DNA of 64,000 nt from Neorickettsia findlayensis (lineage in GTDB: Bacteria; Pseudomonadota; Alphaproteobacteria; Rickettsiales; Anaplasmataceae): NCBI RefSeq assembly GCF_009856525.1, contig NZ_CP047224.1, forward strand, positions 682,001 to 746,000. The letters run 5' to 3'. Positions 1 through 10,250 of this stretch are shown here, piece after piece; position 1 is the first letter of the stretch, and each line of letters starts with the position of its first letter. Below the pieces are notes generated by a model. That model was not told the DNA's origin, made no database searches, and worked only from the letters and a program-made list of their open reading frames with translations. A program made the position numbers and the translations under genes.

Positions 1-2227
1 AGGAGACACACGACGAATCTTCTACCTTTCCGATAATAGACGGCTTATAGACTTTATTTATAAACCTATCCTCAAATTCACTACCAAATCGAGTAAATGT
101 ATCCTTTCTTTTAGGTACCTGGCGCACCTTACCACCGCGCGCAGCAACCAAGATGCTGCAGTGCTCTTTGAGATACTCTTGATCATGAGGATTTACTTTC
201 AAACATCCAGAACCACCATCAGCGGAAGACCCTGAATTACACTTACTGTCTTTATCACGATTTACATTGCCATCATAGCTCTCTTCAAAATTATCCTTAT
301 CGCATACATAAAGGATCGAATCCCCACCATCATTTTTGTCGTCCCTTATACTACCCCCAAGACCGACTACAGGTAATAAAACCTTGTCCGAAGCCAAGAT
401 ATTCATAAAATCCTTCGTGATCATTCTGACTGACACATACTCACCCGAATTACCACCTTTAGTATCAGTACCAGCAGAGCCGGCACCCACTACTTCTATT
501 TCGACTATATCACAATTCGGGCGAGGTTCATTTTTACCATCCCAGAACGGATCAATAACGGTGTCTTTATGTGCTTTTTCCTGAACACGCAGTGCTTTTT
601 CTTTCTGTCCCCCACCCTCATGGGGAGAATTAACAACAGCCCTATAATCATAACAAGGGCCATTTTCTTTTTCGAAGAAACATAGACCCTTGTACAGCGG
701 CGTAACAGGAACATAACATGGACCATCTCCACACTGATTTAATGAGTACTTGTTATCGTCATGATCATCAGGCAGAAAAAACGCCTCTCCCGCAAAATTA
801 GAAAACCGTGTAGCAGCATACTGAACACCTTGGGAAAGATGTCCTAGAAAATGGAAGGGTTTACTACAAGCACCTTTTCCATCTAGATCCACCTTAAGGC
901 AGTATATTGACTGTTCTTCATACTTGTAGGGAATAACACTATTTTTAGACTCCACTTTGTAGAAACCCGTTCGCTTATCAAACGTTAAACTGTCCAACAG
1001 TGATTGCTCCGTGTGCGGAATGTCTAATGTGCGTTCGTCGGATGGCACATTCTCACCATCCTTTGTGTGATAGGGAACGAACTTTTTGATATTTTCTCTA
1101 AATAATTTTACTCTATCATTGACGACAGTCATATATTCCCGAGGTAGGGAAAATACATTCTTTGGACAGAGCACATTTCCATCCGGATCATCGAGGTAGC
1201 GTAACCTTGGTAGGTAACCAGATGGACATATATTAGCTCTTTCATCTTGGCAACGTAGGGTACCTTCATTGCCTATAAAGAACCTTCCATCACCACAAAT
1301 AGGACATTCTTTCTCGCGACCAGAATCTGCAGATTCACTCTCTACACAGGCGTACCCTCCAACAAAAGCCCCCTTTTGGCAAAGCGGACCCCCACACTTG
1401 GACCGCTCTTCTTTCTTTACAATAAGTGGTCTAAAGTATGGAATTGGTTTCTTACCAATACACAGACCAGAGCCACTTTCACAGATTCTTAAACCCGAAT
1501 AATCTACCGAAGTATACCTATTGAAACAATGTTCCTGTCGAGCCTCAGTCTCTCCACCAAAAACTTGGACAACCCTTGCACATACCTTATTCCTTGTAAG
1601 CCTTTTTTCGACTAAAACCGGACCCCACTTACCTCGTTCACTCTGAAGCACTTGCCTGTGGCTTCTATAATCCATCGGATTTGGATAGTCTATATTATAT
1701 GCGCTCATGTCATTTAAAGTTGAGATCACTACACGCAGCTTAGGATGCATATAATCAGAAGAGCGTACCGGGACAACAGTGACCCTAGGCAAGTAGCAGA
1801 GTGTATCAAAAAATGGTGGCGGCATAGGAAGTGGAAACGATATCACGCACCCAAGTTCCATCCCATTGATTGCAGTTTTTTTATCACAAACCGTAACCTG
1901 CCTTGCACATAGACACTCCTTAGTGTAGTTTGCGCTTTCTGCACTGCTCCAATTTGTGCAGACATCATCTAGGTTCTTAAAACAGGACTTATCACACCAA
2001 GCAGCTCTTGCACGAACGTTTGTCGGAAAAATATACTTACAATCATCAGCAGTGAGAGTCACAAAGTCAGAACTCGTCGTTGAATAAACGTTAATTGCTG
2101 GTTCTAGAAAGACATCTGGATCGTGTTCAGGCAAAGAAACAGGCTGCTTGGCCTTACAGAAAGCATCCTTTGGGCAGCAACAAAGACATAGAAAAAACAA
2201 AAGCAAGAGAAACTTTTTCAGTTGCAT
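1..2227 (-). CDS. VirB6-like T4SS protein, N-terminal part (runs off window)
   Basis: The frame is open from an ATG at 2227 to the window edge, giving at least 742 residues without a stop. The N-terminus (MQLKKFLLLLFFLCL) is a signal peptide, possibly a lipoprotein, followed by a long extracytoplasmic region with dozens of cysteines (CxxC-type pairs such as ECPICGDG) and a Gly-rich stretch (VEVVGAGSAGTD, later VGLGGSI). Rickettsiales VirB6 paralogues are known for large Cys- and Gly-rich extensions before the TrbL/VirB6 membrane domain; that domain would lie beyond the window, so the family call is inference. The start overlaps the stop of the VirB4-like gene by 10 bases, so the two are probably translationally coupled. 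Alternative: another large secreted Cys-rich surface protein. Confidence 0.6.
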   Translation of the reverse strand, partial: MQLKKFLLLLFFLCLCCCPKDAFCKAKQPVSLPEHDPDVFLEPAINVYSTTSSDFVTLTADDCKYIFPTNVRARAAWCDKSCFKNLDDVCTNWSSAESANYTKECLCARQVTVCDKKTAINGMELGCVISFPLPMPPPFFDTLCYLPRVTVVPVRSSDYMHPKLRVVISTLNDMSAYNIDYPNPMDYRSHRQVLQSERGKWGPVLVEKRLTRNKVCARVVQVFGGETEARQEHCFNRYTSVDYSGLRICESGSGLCIGKKPIPYFRPLIVKKEERSKCGGPLCQKGAFVGGYACVESESADSGREKECPICGDGRFFIGNEGTLRCQDERANICPSGYLPRLRYLDDPDGNVLCPKNVFSLPREYMTVVNDRVKLFRENIKKFVPYHTKDGENVPSDERTLDIPHTEQSLLDSLTFDKRTGFYKVESKNSVIPYKYEEQSIYCLKVDLDGKGACSKPFHFLGHLSQGVQYAATRFSNFAGEAFFLPDDHDDNKYSLNQCGDGPCYVPVTPLYKGLCFFEKENGPCYDYRAVVNSPHEGGGQKEKALRVQEKAHKDTVIDPFWDGKNEPRPNCDIVEIEVVGAGSAGTDTKGGNSGEYVSVRMITKDFMNILASDKVLLPVVGLGGSIRDDKNDGGDSILYVCDKDNFEESYDGNVNRDKDSKCNSGSSADGGSGCLKVNPHDQEYLKEHCSILVAARGGKVRQVPKRKDTFTRFGSEFEDRFINKVYKPSIIGKVEDSSCVS

Positions 2228-4464
2228 TTGCGGCAAAATATTGGTAACCAGATAGCAGGATTATTGCCTGCTTCCCGCATAGCAGCCTTCATTTTCTCAA
2301 TCTTCCCGCGGGATGACAAAATCTTCATCTCCTCAACCAGCGAGGAATCAAACTTAAGAATCACAGAGTCACCATTTTGACTGAGGAAGAAACATTTTCC
2401 AAAAAGGGATGCATCATCAAGTGTACGCATGATAGAAGCAGAGATAGCGAAAAATCTATTGTACTCCGCTGGCAAAGTATCACTCAACGGCAGGAACATT
2501 CTCGTAGCAACGTATTTTTTCCCTACCTCACCCAACCTTTCGAGGAAGGCCGTGTTCTCAGCCGAGAAAAGAACCATACCACCATATTCACTCACTTTAC
2601 ACAAAAACGACTCCCACTTTGATAACGAAGAAAAAAGCCTATTAAAACGAGCTGGGTTCTGTATCACAATTATAAATGGCTTCGCTGATTGGTGACGCAC
2701 TTCAAGATACTTTGCAATCATGTAAGATGTGATAGACGAGATAACTCTTTCAGGCAAAGACAATCCACCTACCGAAAAACCAAGTCTATCACCAAGGAAC
2801 CAGCTACTCTTAGCATCACTGGCAAAAAGGTATCCATAACTTTCTTGCAACACCGAAAGCTCACCAAAAATGGACTGAAGATGTACAGCACAGTCGGTCA
2901 GACTTCTTTTGTCCGGCGGGATCTTAGATATTCTTTCTACTGCACCAGCAATTTCCTCGGTTTTGGCGTCCTTTGAACAGAACCCCAACAGGATATCATG
3001 TAAAACACTGGCATCAGTTATATCAAGCAAATTGCACTTAAATTCCTCACCTTTAACCTCCAAGTAGGACCCTTCCAACGCGCGTACAAACACCTCCGAA
3101 AGACATTGATCATCCACTATCAAGAACTCAGCACCGAGCCTCACAACTGACTCTAACAAGAGGAAATTCTGCAACTCAATGCTACTGGATTTCTCTTTAC
3201 CAAAGATAACGGCGTGGCTTTTAGTTCCGGGAAAACTAAAGTAGTGTAACTCCCCTTCAAGCGAAACAAATTTGGTAAGACATTTACTCACATCAGCCAA
3301 AACAGAGCGAAAATGCGCATGCGTAAAGGAAAATGAATTGGCCTCCTTTAGTAAAGCTATCTCCCATTTTCTCATTCTGGAGAAACTTCCAGGTAGATTA
3401 CCCCAGAAAGTATCCTCCAAAAGTAGGTCGTCACGTACAATCATAAAACCCTGCTGCGAGAAAAGCTTTTCACAATTCGCGACAGTAAGACCAAGTTCCT
3501 CTAAAGAATCAGCAAAAAGTGTCACCTTGAAGGAACGCTTACAGAACTCTTCCAGCCTCTTCTCCTTTATATGCTCCGCAACAACGTCCTTGAAAGAAGC
3601 ACTTTGATAAACCGAATCATTCACAACTGCTATTAGTTCAAGACTTTCCTCAAAGACACCCCTAATATCCTCTTCTGTAGTCCTTGCTATAACCTCTGTG
3701 ATTACCATCCTGCTTTGGATGCCCAGGAATTTTGCTATAAATTGGGCATTCTCAAGATTTCTAAAACTCTTTACCGAAAAGCTCGCACCAAAAGTTCTTT
3801 TGTCTCCATGTATCTCAAAAGTGTTGAAACCGAAAAACACTTTTCTATCAGAAAGCAGTTCTGTTGATATATCTCTAACACCACTATCAAGACCAGCTTT
3901 TGAAAGCCCAAGCAACGCGGAAAAGAAATCCATCATCTCTGCTTCACAAAGCAACACAGGATTGTAGTCTGCCAATTCAGTGCAAACTACCGCGACCGCA
4001 TCTTCTAAACCTTTTATGACTATTTTAGAAGCAAACTCATGAAATCTTTTAAGCAAGGTTTTCAAGAGAAAATCGACCCGCCCAACCGCACATTCAAGAG
4101 CCGATTCCGATACAATCGATATGAACAATTCATTCGAAAATTTATTCTCTTTTTCTACCAATCCACGATAGGCATCAGATAAGCTCACTGCAAACTCGGC
4201 CATGCTCACAGCTTCAGCGCGGGGCGACTTAACAGACGAGCGCACCACATTGACCCAGAGAGCCAAACAACCGAATTCACTCGAATAAAGCACCTTCTTA
4301 AACAAAGAACGCATCCTCTCCAAGGAAGATGTGGTGAACCTAAAATCTGATAGCTTCACCACCCTTACCAGAGTACCATTCGTGTTTAGAACAGTACTCG
4401 AGTCGTAAAAACAAGAGGCCTGAACATTCCGTGAGACTTCCTTTGTATACAAACCACCTACCAT
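2218..4464 (-). CDS. VirB4-like protein with lost ATPase motifs (VirB4-2 type)
   Basis: The product has 748 residues, close to the VirB4 length of about 800. VirB4 is the inner-membrane ATPase that powers T4SS pilus assembly. Here the place expected for Walker A (about residue 421) reads FGKEKSSS instead of GxxGxGKT/S, and the hydrophobic strand that should end in the Walker B Asp-Glu reads PFIIVIQNPARF (about residue 601), so both nucleotide-binding motifs appear destroyed. Rickettsiales carry a second, degenerate VirB4 beside the canonical one, often next to VirB2 copies, which fits the pilin genes just upstream and the VirB6-like gene overlapping downstream. The frame is intact over 2.2 kb, so it is probably a maintained pseudo-ATPase. 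The family call rests on context and overall layout rather than on a conserved motif. Confidence 0.65.
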   Translation of the reverse strand: MVGGLYTKEVSRNVQASCFYDSSTVLNTNGTLVRVVKLSDFRFTTSSLERMRSLFKKVLYSSEFGCLALWVNVVRSSVKSPRAEAVSMAEFAVSLSDAYRGLVEKENKFSNELFISIVSESALECAVGRVDFLLKTLLKRFHEFASKIVIKGLEDAVAVVCTELADYNPVLLCEAEMMDFFSALLGLSKAGLDSGVRDISTELLSDRKVFFGFNTFEIHGDKRTFGASFSVKSFRNLENAQFIAKFLGIQSRMVITEVIARTTEEDIRGVFEESLELIAVVNDSVYQSASFKDVVAEHIKEKRLEEFCKRSFKVTLFADSLEELGLTVANCEKLFSQQGFMIVRDDLLLEDTFWGNLPGSFSRMRKWEIALLKEANSFSFTHAHFRSVLADVSKCLTKFVSLEGELHYFSFPGTKSHAVIFGKEKSSSIELQNFLLLESVVRLGAEFLIVDDQCLSEVFVRALEGSYLEVKGEEFKCNLLDITDASVLHDILLGFCSKDAKTEEIAGAVERISKIPPDKRSLTDCAVHLQSIFGELSVLQESYGYLFASDAKSSWFLGDRLGFSVGGLSLPERVISSITSYMIAKYLEVRHQSAKPFIIVIQNPARFNRLFSSLSKWESFLCKVSEYGGMVLFSAENTAFLERLGEVGKKYVATRMFLPLSDTLPAEYNRFFAISASIMRTLDDASLFGKCFFLSQNGDSVILKFDSSLVEEMKILSSRGKIEKMKAAMREAGNNPAIWLPIFCRKCN

Positions 4465-4542
4465 GATCTATCACACAAATGAGTGAAACAGACACATCTT
4501 CAAAAAGGATTAAGGAAAAATCACTCTACACTTTTGTGGACA

Positions 4543-4915
4543 TTAACTTTTTCCTCCACCTGCAACTTCGCCCCCCGTACATTTGTATTCCGTTCCTAAA
4601 ATCCAACCCATAATTGTTTGTGCGCGCCAAAAACAAACATCATTCCGGCTGCAACGATAATAACATACCTATCGATACCTTCCCTACAAAGAAGCTGTAC
4701 CCAGTAATAATAATTACGAGCGTTGCTATAGCCTGCGAAATCGGGCCAGAAAGTTGAGTTACTATATTACAAATTACACGGGACACCGTACTATCACTAT
4801 CTGTAGAAGCACCTGCTGGACCAGCATACACTGGGGCTACAAGCACAAACATACAACACAAAACCAAGCACCACAGAAACGTTTTCTTCATTCTGAAACC
4901 TTTTAAAACCACCAT
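4543..4915 (-). pseudogene. virB2: virB2 pilin, second copy, frameshifted
   Basis: The first 80 or so residues match the intact VirB2 at 5112-5459: a signal peptide, then ICNIVTQLSGPISQAIATL and ITGYSFFVGKVSIGML. One base is then missing relative to the good copy (near 4660, in the stretch reading cgataataac rather than cgataaataac), so the frame stops at 4640 after LLSLQPE. A second difference, two extra bases near 4621, leaves the rest out of frame as well. The remaining pilin tail can still be followed to a TAA at 4543-4545. It is a tandem duplicate about 0.55 kb from its parent. If the indels are sequencing errors, it is a second functional pilin. An alternative start is the ATG at 4891 (MKKTFLW). 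Confidence 0.75.
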
Positions 4916-5111
4916 TCATGGGCATTGTATGTTAGTAATGCTAAAAAATCTATGATCACGAAACAAGCAAAATGTCCAAAATGGTTATAATTTTAACTGA
5001 TGCCAACTCACTGAGGAGCCATACATCCTCCAGGGAGTGATCAGAAGAAGGTAGTCAGGCATTCCTTAATCTTGGAATGGTGGCAATATAACTTAGGAAT
5101 AACTCAACAAA

Positions 5112-5459
5112 TTATTTAGACGCACCACCTGCGAGAACACTTCCACCTTTACACTGATAAGCTTTTTGACCAAGTATCCAACCCATAATTGTTTGTGCAC
5201 CAAAGACAAACATCATTCCGGCTGCAACGATAAATAACATACCTATCGATACCTTTCCTACAAAGAAGCTATACCCAGTAATAATAATCACAAGTGTCGC
5301 TATGGCTTGTGATATCGGACCAGAAAGTTGAGTCACTATGTTACAAATCACGCTTGACACTACATCACTGCCTCCGCTACCGCTTTTTTGCGCTTCTGCT
5401 GGCTGCACAGAGAACAATATGCAACATAGTATCAAACAGAACATTGTTACTTTATTCAT
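5112..5459 (-). CDS. virB2: VirB2 major pilin of T4SS
   Basis: The product is 115 residues from the ATG at 5459, which has an AGGAGG nine bases upstream (5469-5474); a TTG at 5480 would put that site inside the gene, so the ATG is preferred. A signal peptide ends near AEAQK, then come two hydrophobic helices (SQAIATLVIIITGYSFF and GMLFIVAAGMMFVFGAQ), the standard VirB2/TrbC hairpin. A Cys in VICNI and another near the C-terminus could pair. VirB2 is processed and polymerised into the T4SS pilus. It is the first gene of a minus-strand run leading into the broken pilin copy, the VirB4-like gene and the VirB6-like gene. Confidence 0.85.
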   Translation of the reverse strand: MNKVTMFCLILCCILFSVQPAEAQKSGSGGSDVVSSVICNIVTQLSGPISQAIATLVIIITGYSFFVGKVSIGMLFIVAAGMMFVFGAQTIMGWILGQKAYQCKGGSVLAGGASK

Positions 5460-5646
5460 CCTTTGTTTCCTCCTCAGCAAGGATCTCAGGGGATTCTATA
5501 ATAAAATTATTAAATCACTACTTACCTATTAGGATAAAAAGGTAAATTCTTAGCACTTAACTGTAGATCCAAAGGAAATCATCCAGCAAAAGCGATATCA
5601 GATAAAAGTAAGATCAAACTGATCCCTATAAAGGGGCAGCCCAGTA

Positions 5647-7435
5647 TCATGGTTTTACTTTCAATGCCTCTATAAAGGCCTTCTGCGGAATGTCGGCCTT
5701 CCTATACTATGCATTCTCTTTTTACCCTTCTTCTGCTTCTCAAGAAGCTTCATTCTTCTTGTTCTGTCACCGCCATACAATTTTGCAGTAACGTCTTTCC
5801 TATATGGATTAACAGTTTCCCTTGCGATGACTTTTCCCCCTATTGCAGCTTGTATTGCGATTTTATACTGCTGTCTAGGAATTAATTCTTTCAGGCGCGC
5901 ACATATTTCCCTCCCGCGCCTTTCAGCATTTGGACGGTATATCATCACTGAGAGAGCATCTACCTCCTCACCGTTAATGACAATGGAAAGCTTCACAAGC
6001 TCGCTCAAACGATAACCATGAATCTCCCAATCCAGACTAGCATAACCCTTCGATACAGATTTCAATCTATCATAAAAGTCAAAAACTATTTCAGAGAGCG
6101 GTAAATGTATGTGAGAATCGCTTTGTTATCTACATAACCCAGATCAATTTGTTCACCTCGTTTCTCATTGCACAAATTTATCACTTCCCCTATGTAATCC
6201 CCGGGTAACATTATGGAAGCCTTAATCCAAGGTTCTTCTATATGATCTATTTTGCTTGGGTCAGGCATTTCCGTTGGATTGTACAACTCTAAAACGGAAC
6301 CATCTTTCATGTGGATCCTGTACACAACACTTGGCGCCGTAAGAACAAGTGCAAGATCAAATTCTTCATCCAATCTTTCAGTGATTACTTCTAGATGCAA
6401 CATACCTAGAAACCCACACCGAAAACCATGCCCTAAAGCTGATGAAGACTCTGATTCAAACGTGAAACTCGAATCATTTAGATAAAGCTTTTCTAAGCCC
6501 TGACGGAGCTTTTCAAACTCATCTGAACTAACCGGAAAAAGACTACAAAATACAACTGGCCGAAGCTTCTTGAATCCAGGCAAACATTCTGTACACGGGT
6601 TTTTCGCATCTGTTATCGTATCACCGATATTACAGTCCCTAGCATTCTTTATCGATGCAGTAAAAAATCCTATTTCACCTGCACCGAGCTCAGCTACGTT
6701 TCTTTTCTCTGGAGTAAAAATTCCAACCTTTTCAACACAATACTTATTCCCATTTGACATCATTTCAATTGTCATACCGCTCTTTATTGAGCCATTTTTC
6801 ACACGTACGAGTATTACAACACCAAGATAAATATCGTACCAGCTATCAATAAGTAGTGCTTGAAGCCGTTCACTTACATTACCCTCCGGTGGTGGTATGT
6901 ATTTCACAATGCTCTCAAATAAATCCACAATGCCCAGGCCCAATTTAGCAGAAACCTCAACAGCATTTTCAGTACTTATACCAATCACATCCCTGATTTG
7001 AGCCCTCACCCTTTCTGGTTCAGCCGAATCCAAATCAATTTTGTTAATTACAGGTATAATTGCATGATCGTTGTCTATCGCTTTATAAACATTTGCGAGG
7101 GTCTGAGCCTCTAAACCTTGCGTGGCATCCACAACTAGCAGAGAACCCTCACATGCTGCAAGCGATCTACTTACCTCATATGAAAAATCCACGTGACCCG
7201 GCGTATCAATCAAATTGAGCACATAAACCTCCCCATCCTTGGCGGTATACTTGAGCATTACCGTCTGAGATTTGATTGTGATACCTCGCTCTCTCTCTAT
7301 TTTCATTGAGTCAAGCAGTTGTTCCTTCATTTTTCTCGGATCTACAGCTTTGCACTCCTCCATTAATCTATCAGCAAGTGTAGATTTACCATGATCTATG
7401 TGAGCAATAATTGCAAAGTTCCTAATGTTTTTCAT
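5647..7435 (-). pseudogene. lepA: lepA (elongation factor 4), two frameshifts
   Basis: The first 449 codons encode the LepA GTPase with G1 [10 protein letters not shown]3 DTPGHVDF and G4 NKID. The frame breaks near 6100 after LTYIYRS. The C-terminal domain continues in another frame ([14 protein letters not shown], then [14 protein letters not shown]) and breaks again near 5694, after which the typical LepA end [14 protein letters not shown] can be read to a TGA at 5647-5649. The total of about 596 residues is the family norm, and every domain is conserved, so two single-base sequence errors are as likely as real inactivation. EF4 back-translocates stalled ribosomes and is conserved but not always essential. 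Confidence 0.85.
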
Positions 7436-7617
7436 GAAATCTTTTTTAGTACAGACATTCAGGACAACTAATCAGAAGAGACAAGACATGCACCCCTACT
7501 ATCTACAAGCCACACACATTCTAAACAGTCAGGCTTCTAAAAGGTACTATAACAACCCTAAATCACCAGGAGTATAACATTGGAGCAGCTAAAAGTACCC
7601 ACCCACCTAACTAAGCT

Positions 7618-9139
7618 TCATCTTGTAGCTGCACTTTCTATCATAGTGATGGCGTTATTCAAGCCATATAGAGCAAAAAACGATCCTATTCTTGGTCCTT
7701 CGTTCTGACCAAGCAATATCTGGTACAGCACCTGAAACCACCCTTTTATGTCTGAAAATACCCTTCTTCCTTACCAACAAGATATACGACACGCTGTATG
7801 TCATCCGCTGTAGCATCGGAAGGGATTTTACTCAATTCCCGAGATAAGGCTAGCAAGGCCTTGGCTTCGCACTCAGTTGGTACTCTATAAATCTTATTTG
7901 AAGCTACGAAGTCTTTATAATATGCAATTGCATGATCGACCAACCTCCCCAGTAGGGGATCATTTTCAGGTGTTACGGTTGGACTATAACGTCGTATAAA
8001 ACCCCAAAGTACTGGAATTCTCGGGATTACATGCAGAGGCAAGATTCAGAAGCAACGAATAGCTAATTCCTTTTGTTACGTTTCGATCTTTTGCATCAAT
8101 GAAGCTGAGAGGATTTGTCAGATCACCCTCCTCGAAAGACTCAGAAAAACGCAGGTAATCATCAACACTCCGCGGAATAACATCAAAATACAGACGCTTC
8201 GCCCTTTTAGGATTCTGAAACATAAAAAACGCTAGACTCTCCCAGGGAGCATATTTAAGCCATTCCTCTATCGCGAGACCATTACCTTTAGACTTCGAGA
8301 TTTTTTTACCTTCTTCATCGAGAAAGAGTTCATAAACAGAAAGTTCTGGAGGTTCAGCACCCAGTATGCGGGCGACTTTTGCGGACAAAACCGCAGAAGG
8401 AGTTAAGTCTTTTCCATGAAACTCAAAATCCACATTAAGTGCCGCCCAACGCATACCCCAGTCTACCTTCCATTGCAACTTACAGTTACCCCCAATCACA
8501 GAAGATTCAACTAATTTTTCCGCATTCCGGATCTTCATAGATAATGCTATCTTCTTTAAGCTCGACAACTTCCGCTTGAAGCACCTTACCATCTCTAACC
8601 GGAAGAAAAGGACTGTATGTTTGCTGTCTTTCGTCACCAAGGGTTGGCCTTATTAAGTCCAGGAGCTCTTGGTTATGCTTTAATGCAAGGAGCAATTGTT
8701 CATCGAATATCCCAGATTTATAGCACTCAGTTGAGCTTTTAAATTCATATTCAAAGCCAAAAAGATCTAAAAAAGACATCAGCCTTGCATTCATGTGCGC
8801 ACCATAACTCTCATGCGTACCGAAGGGATCTGGAATTGAGGTCAACGCGTACCCAATGTACTGACGCACCTCATCAGGATTTGGAACATTATCAGGTACC
8901 TTCCTCAGTCCATCCATATCATCGGAGAAACAGATAAGCTTCATTTTTACATTAGGAGAAAGATATTGCAGCGCTTTCATAACCATTATGGTTCGCACCA
9001 CTTCTCCGAATGTGCCTATATGAGGCAAACCTGAAGGACCATACCCAGTTTCAAAAAGTATTATCTTGTCATTTTTCACCCTTGGCAGTAGTTTTTTTGC
9101 CTCTTCTATTGGCCAGGCAGTTTGTATTTCCATTTCCAA
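7618..9139 (-). pseudogene. lysS: class I lysyl-tRNA synthetase, three frameshifts
   Basis: This is the archaeal/alphaproteobacterial class I LysRS, which charges tRNA-Lys. The HIGH-type motif is SGLPHIG near residue 37 and the KMSKS motif is KISKSKGN. The reading is split by three single-base indels: in a T5 run at 8517-8521 (plus-strand sense), near 8010 before LWGFIRRY, and at an A4 run at 7755-7758, after which the usual C-terminus ([12 protein letters not shown], then GSFFALYG) runs to a TGA at 7618. The sum is about 507 residues, normal for the family. No other lysyl-tRNA synthetase is in the window. A cell needs one, so I suspect sequence error over loss. Confidence 0.85.
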
Positions 9140-9309
9140 TCGGTAAAGAGCTTTCGGACTGAAGCGTTAATGTTAGCACAAAAAACGGTAACCGCATCTA
9201 TTGGGCACACCTTTTAAAATTAGTTAGAAACTTATTGGAAATAGCATAGTTATTATATTTTTATGCGATAATTAGCAAAATTTAAATAAAAAATATTTCT
9301 CTGAATTTC

Positions 9310-9338
9310 TTTACCTTCATTGAACCCTGTGCTACGAT
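9310..9338 (+). promoter_or_regulatory. sigma70-like promoter for the gene at 9588
   Basis: TTTACC (-35) at 9310-9315 and TACGAT (-10) at 9333-9338 are separated by 17 bases, with a TGC just before the -10 (extended -10). Transcription would start near 9345. Confidence 0.45.
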
Positions 9339-9368
9339 GGGGCGGTGTGTTTATTTATTCAATTTTTT

Positions 9369-9512
9369 ATGAAGCATAGAGCAAATAAAAGCTGCGTAAC
9401 TCACGCTAGTTGGTGGTCTAAAATTTATTCAGGAGCTTTTTTAGTGCCTCAAAACATGCGAGGCGCGTCATGTCTTTGCAATACCCAATTTAAACATGTC
9501 AGAGATGACTAG
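9369..9512 (+). CDS. possible 47-residue leader ORF
   Basis: An ATG at 9369 opens a 47-codon frame ending at the TAG at 9510-9512, between the predicted promoter and the gene at 9588. It contains a Trp-Trp pair (residues 15-16) and four Cys. No Shine-Dalgarno sequence precedes it, and no homologue is known to me. It may be chance, or a translated leader that influences the downstream hairpin. Confidence 0.15.
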   Translation: MKHRANKSCVTHASWWSKIYSGAFLVPQNMRGASCLCNTQFKHVRDD

Positions 9513-9587
9513 CAGCATAAGACATAATTTTATTAGGAATTTCATAAATAGCTTAACAAACCAACTTTACCAGGAGGAATCGGTACC

Positions 9588-10067
9588 ATGTTAAATACTC
9601 GTACAATATTATCGCGGCTCCGCGAGGCAAGAAGAATTATCCTTGCATCCCCAGGACTAGATCCAACTCAAAAAATACAACAATTTAGAGCGACACTGTT
9701 TCAGCAACTTAGTACCGCACCTGAAGTAATATCAGGAAGAGTATCCCGAGTAGTAGAGACAGTAGATAAAGCAATCCAGAATAGTGGAACATCTGGTGCA
9801 CACTCTTTAGCATCTTCCTATCTCGGTAGCGGTGAAGTCAGCCGTAGAGCAGCGCGCGCCGCATGTATAGATGTAGATTACGCATCAGCAAAAATCTTAG
9901 TATCCAAGGAAGCTGCATCAAATAGTCCAGCCAGTTGCATTGCTAGGATGTACTGCACTTTCATAAAAGAAGCTGTTGAAGGAGGTACGCAGAATCAACT
10001 AACTCCAGACACGAAACTGACCTCGTCAGCGTCTGAGAGTGCCAGCAGAAGCGGTATCCAACAATAA
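9588..10067 (+). CDS. hypothetical protein, strongly expressed-looking
   Basis: I do not recognise this 159-residue protein. It has no signal peptide or membrane segment. The first half is basic and probably helical (residues 1-75, with RLREARRIIL and GRVSRVVETVDKAI); the middle has GEVSRRAARAACIDVDYASAKILV and three Cys; the last 25 residues are Ser/Thr-rich and disordered, with SASESASRSG near the end. It stands alone behind a promoter, a long leader and the best ribosome site of the area (AGGAGG at 9572-9577). Small, soluble, lineage-specific proteins with a Ser-rich tail are reasonable T4SS effector candidates in this family, but nothing in the sequence proves that. Confidence 0.65.
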   Translation: MLNTRTILSRLREARRIILASPGLDPTQKIQQFRATLFQQLSTAPEVISGRVSRVVETVDKAIQNSGTSGAHSLASSYLGSGEVSRRAARAACIDVDYASAKILVSKEAASNSPASCIARMYCTFIKEAVEGGTQNQLTPDTKLTSSASESASRSGIQQ

Positions 10068-10090
10068 CTTTAACAGAGATCTAATTGCCA

Positions 10091-10225
10091 AGCTGCCATT
10101 TCTACTACTATAAGATAAGAAACATGGCAGCTGGGTTCAGCTAAACGATTATTCCACTACATTTGAGTTCGTAAAAATCTGACAGAGCTGCTTTTCCCTT
10201 TCTACAGAAAAAACATGGCAGCTGG
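10091..10225. repeat. inverted and direct repeat of a 15-base motif
   Basis: AGCTGCCAT at 10091-10099 pairs with ATGGCAGCT at 10124-10132 (24-base loop). The sequence aaacatggcagctgg occurs exactly at 10120-10134 and again at 10211-10225. The hairpin lies between two converging genes and could end transcription, although no T-tract follows. The gap 10068-10250 holds nothing else I can name. Confidence 0.4.
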
Positions 10226-10250
10226 TACTACTATTAAGCTGAATTACCAT

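Larger units (their letters stand above)
9140..9587 (+). promoter_or_regulatory. upstream region and long leader of the gene at 9588
   Basis: This 448-base AT-rich stretch separates the divergent lysS and the gene at 9588. It holds a promoter-like pair (9310-9338), then a leader of about 240 bases. Within the leader a hairpin can form from GTGCCTC at 9444-9450 and GAGGCGC at 9460-9466 with a nine-base loop, and a short open frame runs from 9369 to 9512. A strong ribosome site, AGGAGG, sits at 9572-9577, 11 bases before the ATG at 9588. What the leader does is not evident. Confidence 0.4.

Noticed and set aside
336-1502. Plus-strand open frames inside the VirB6-like region
   Set aside because: They lie opposite a long continuous minus-strand frame, lack ribosome sites and resemble no family.
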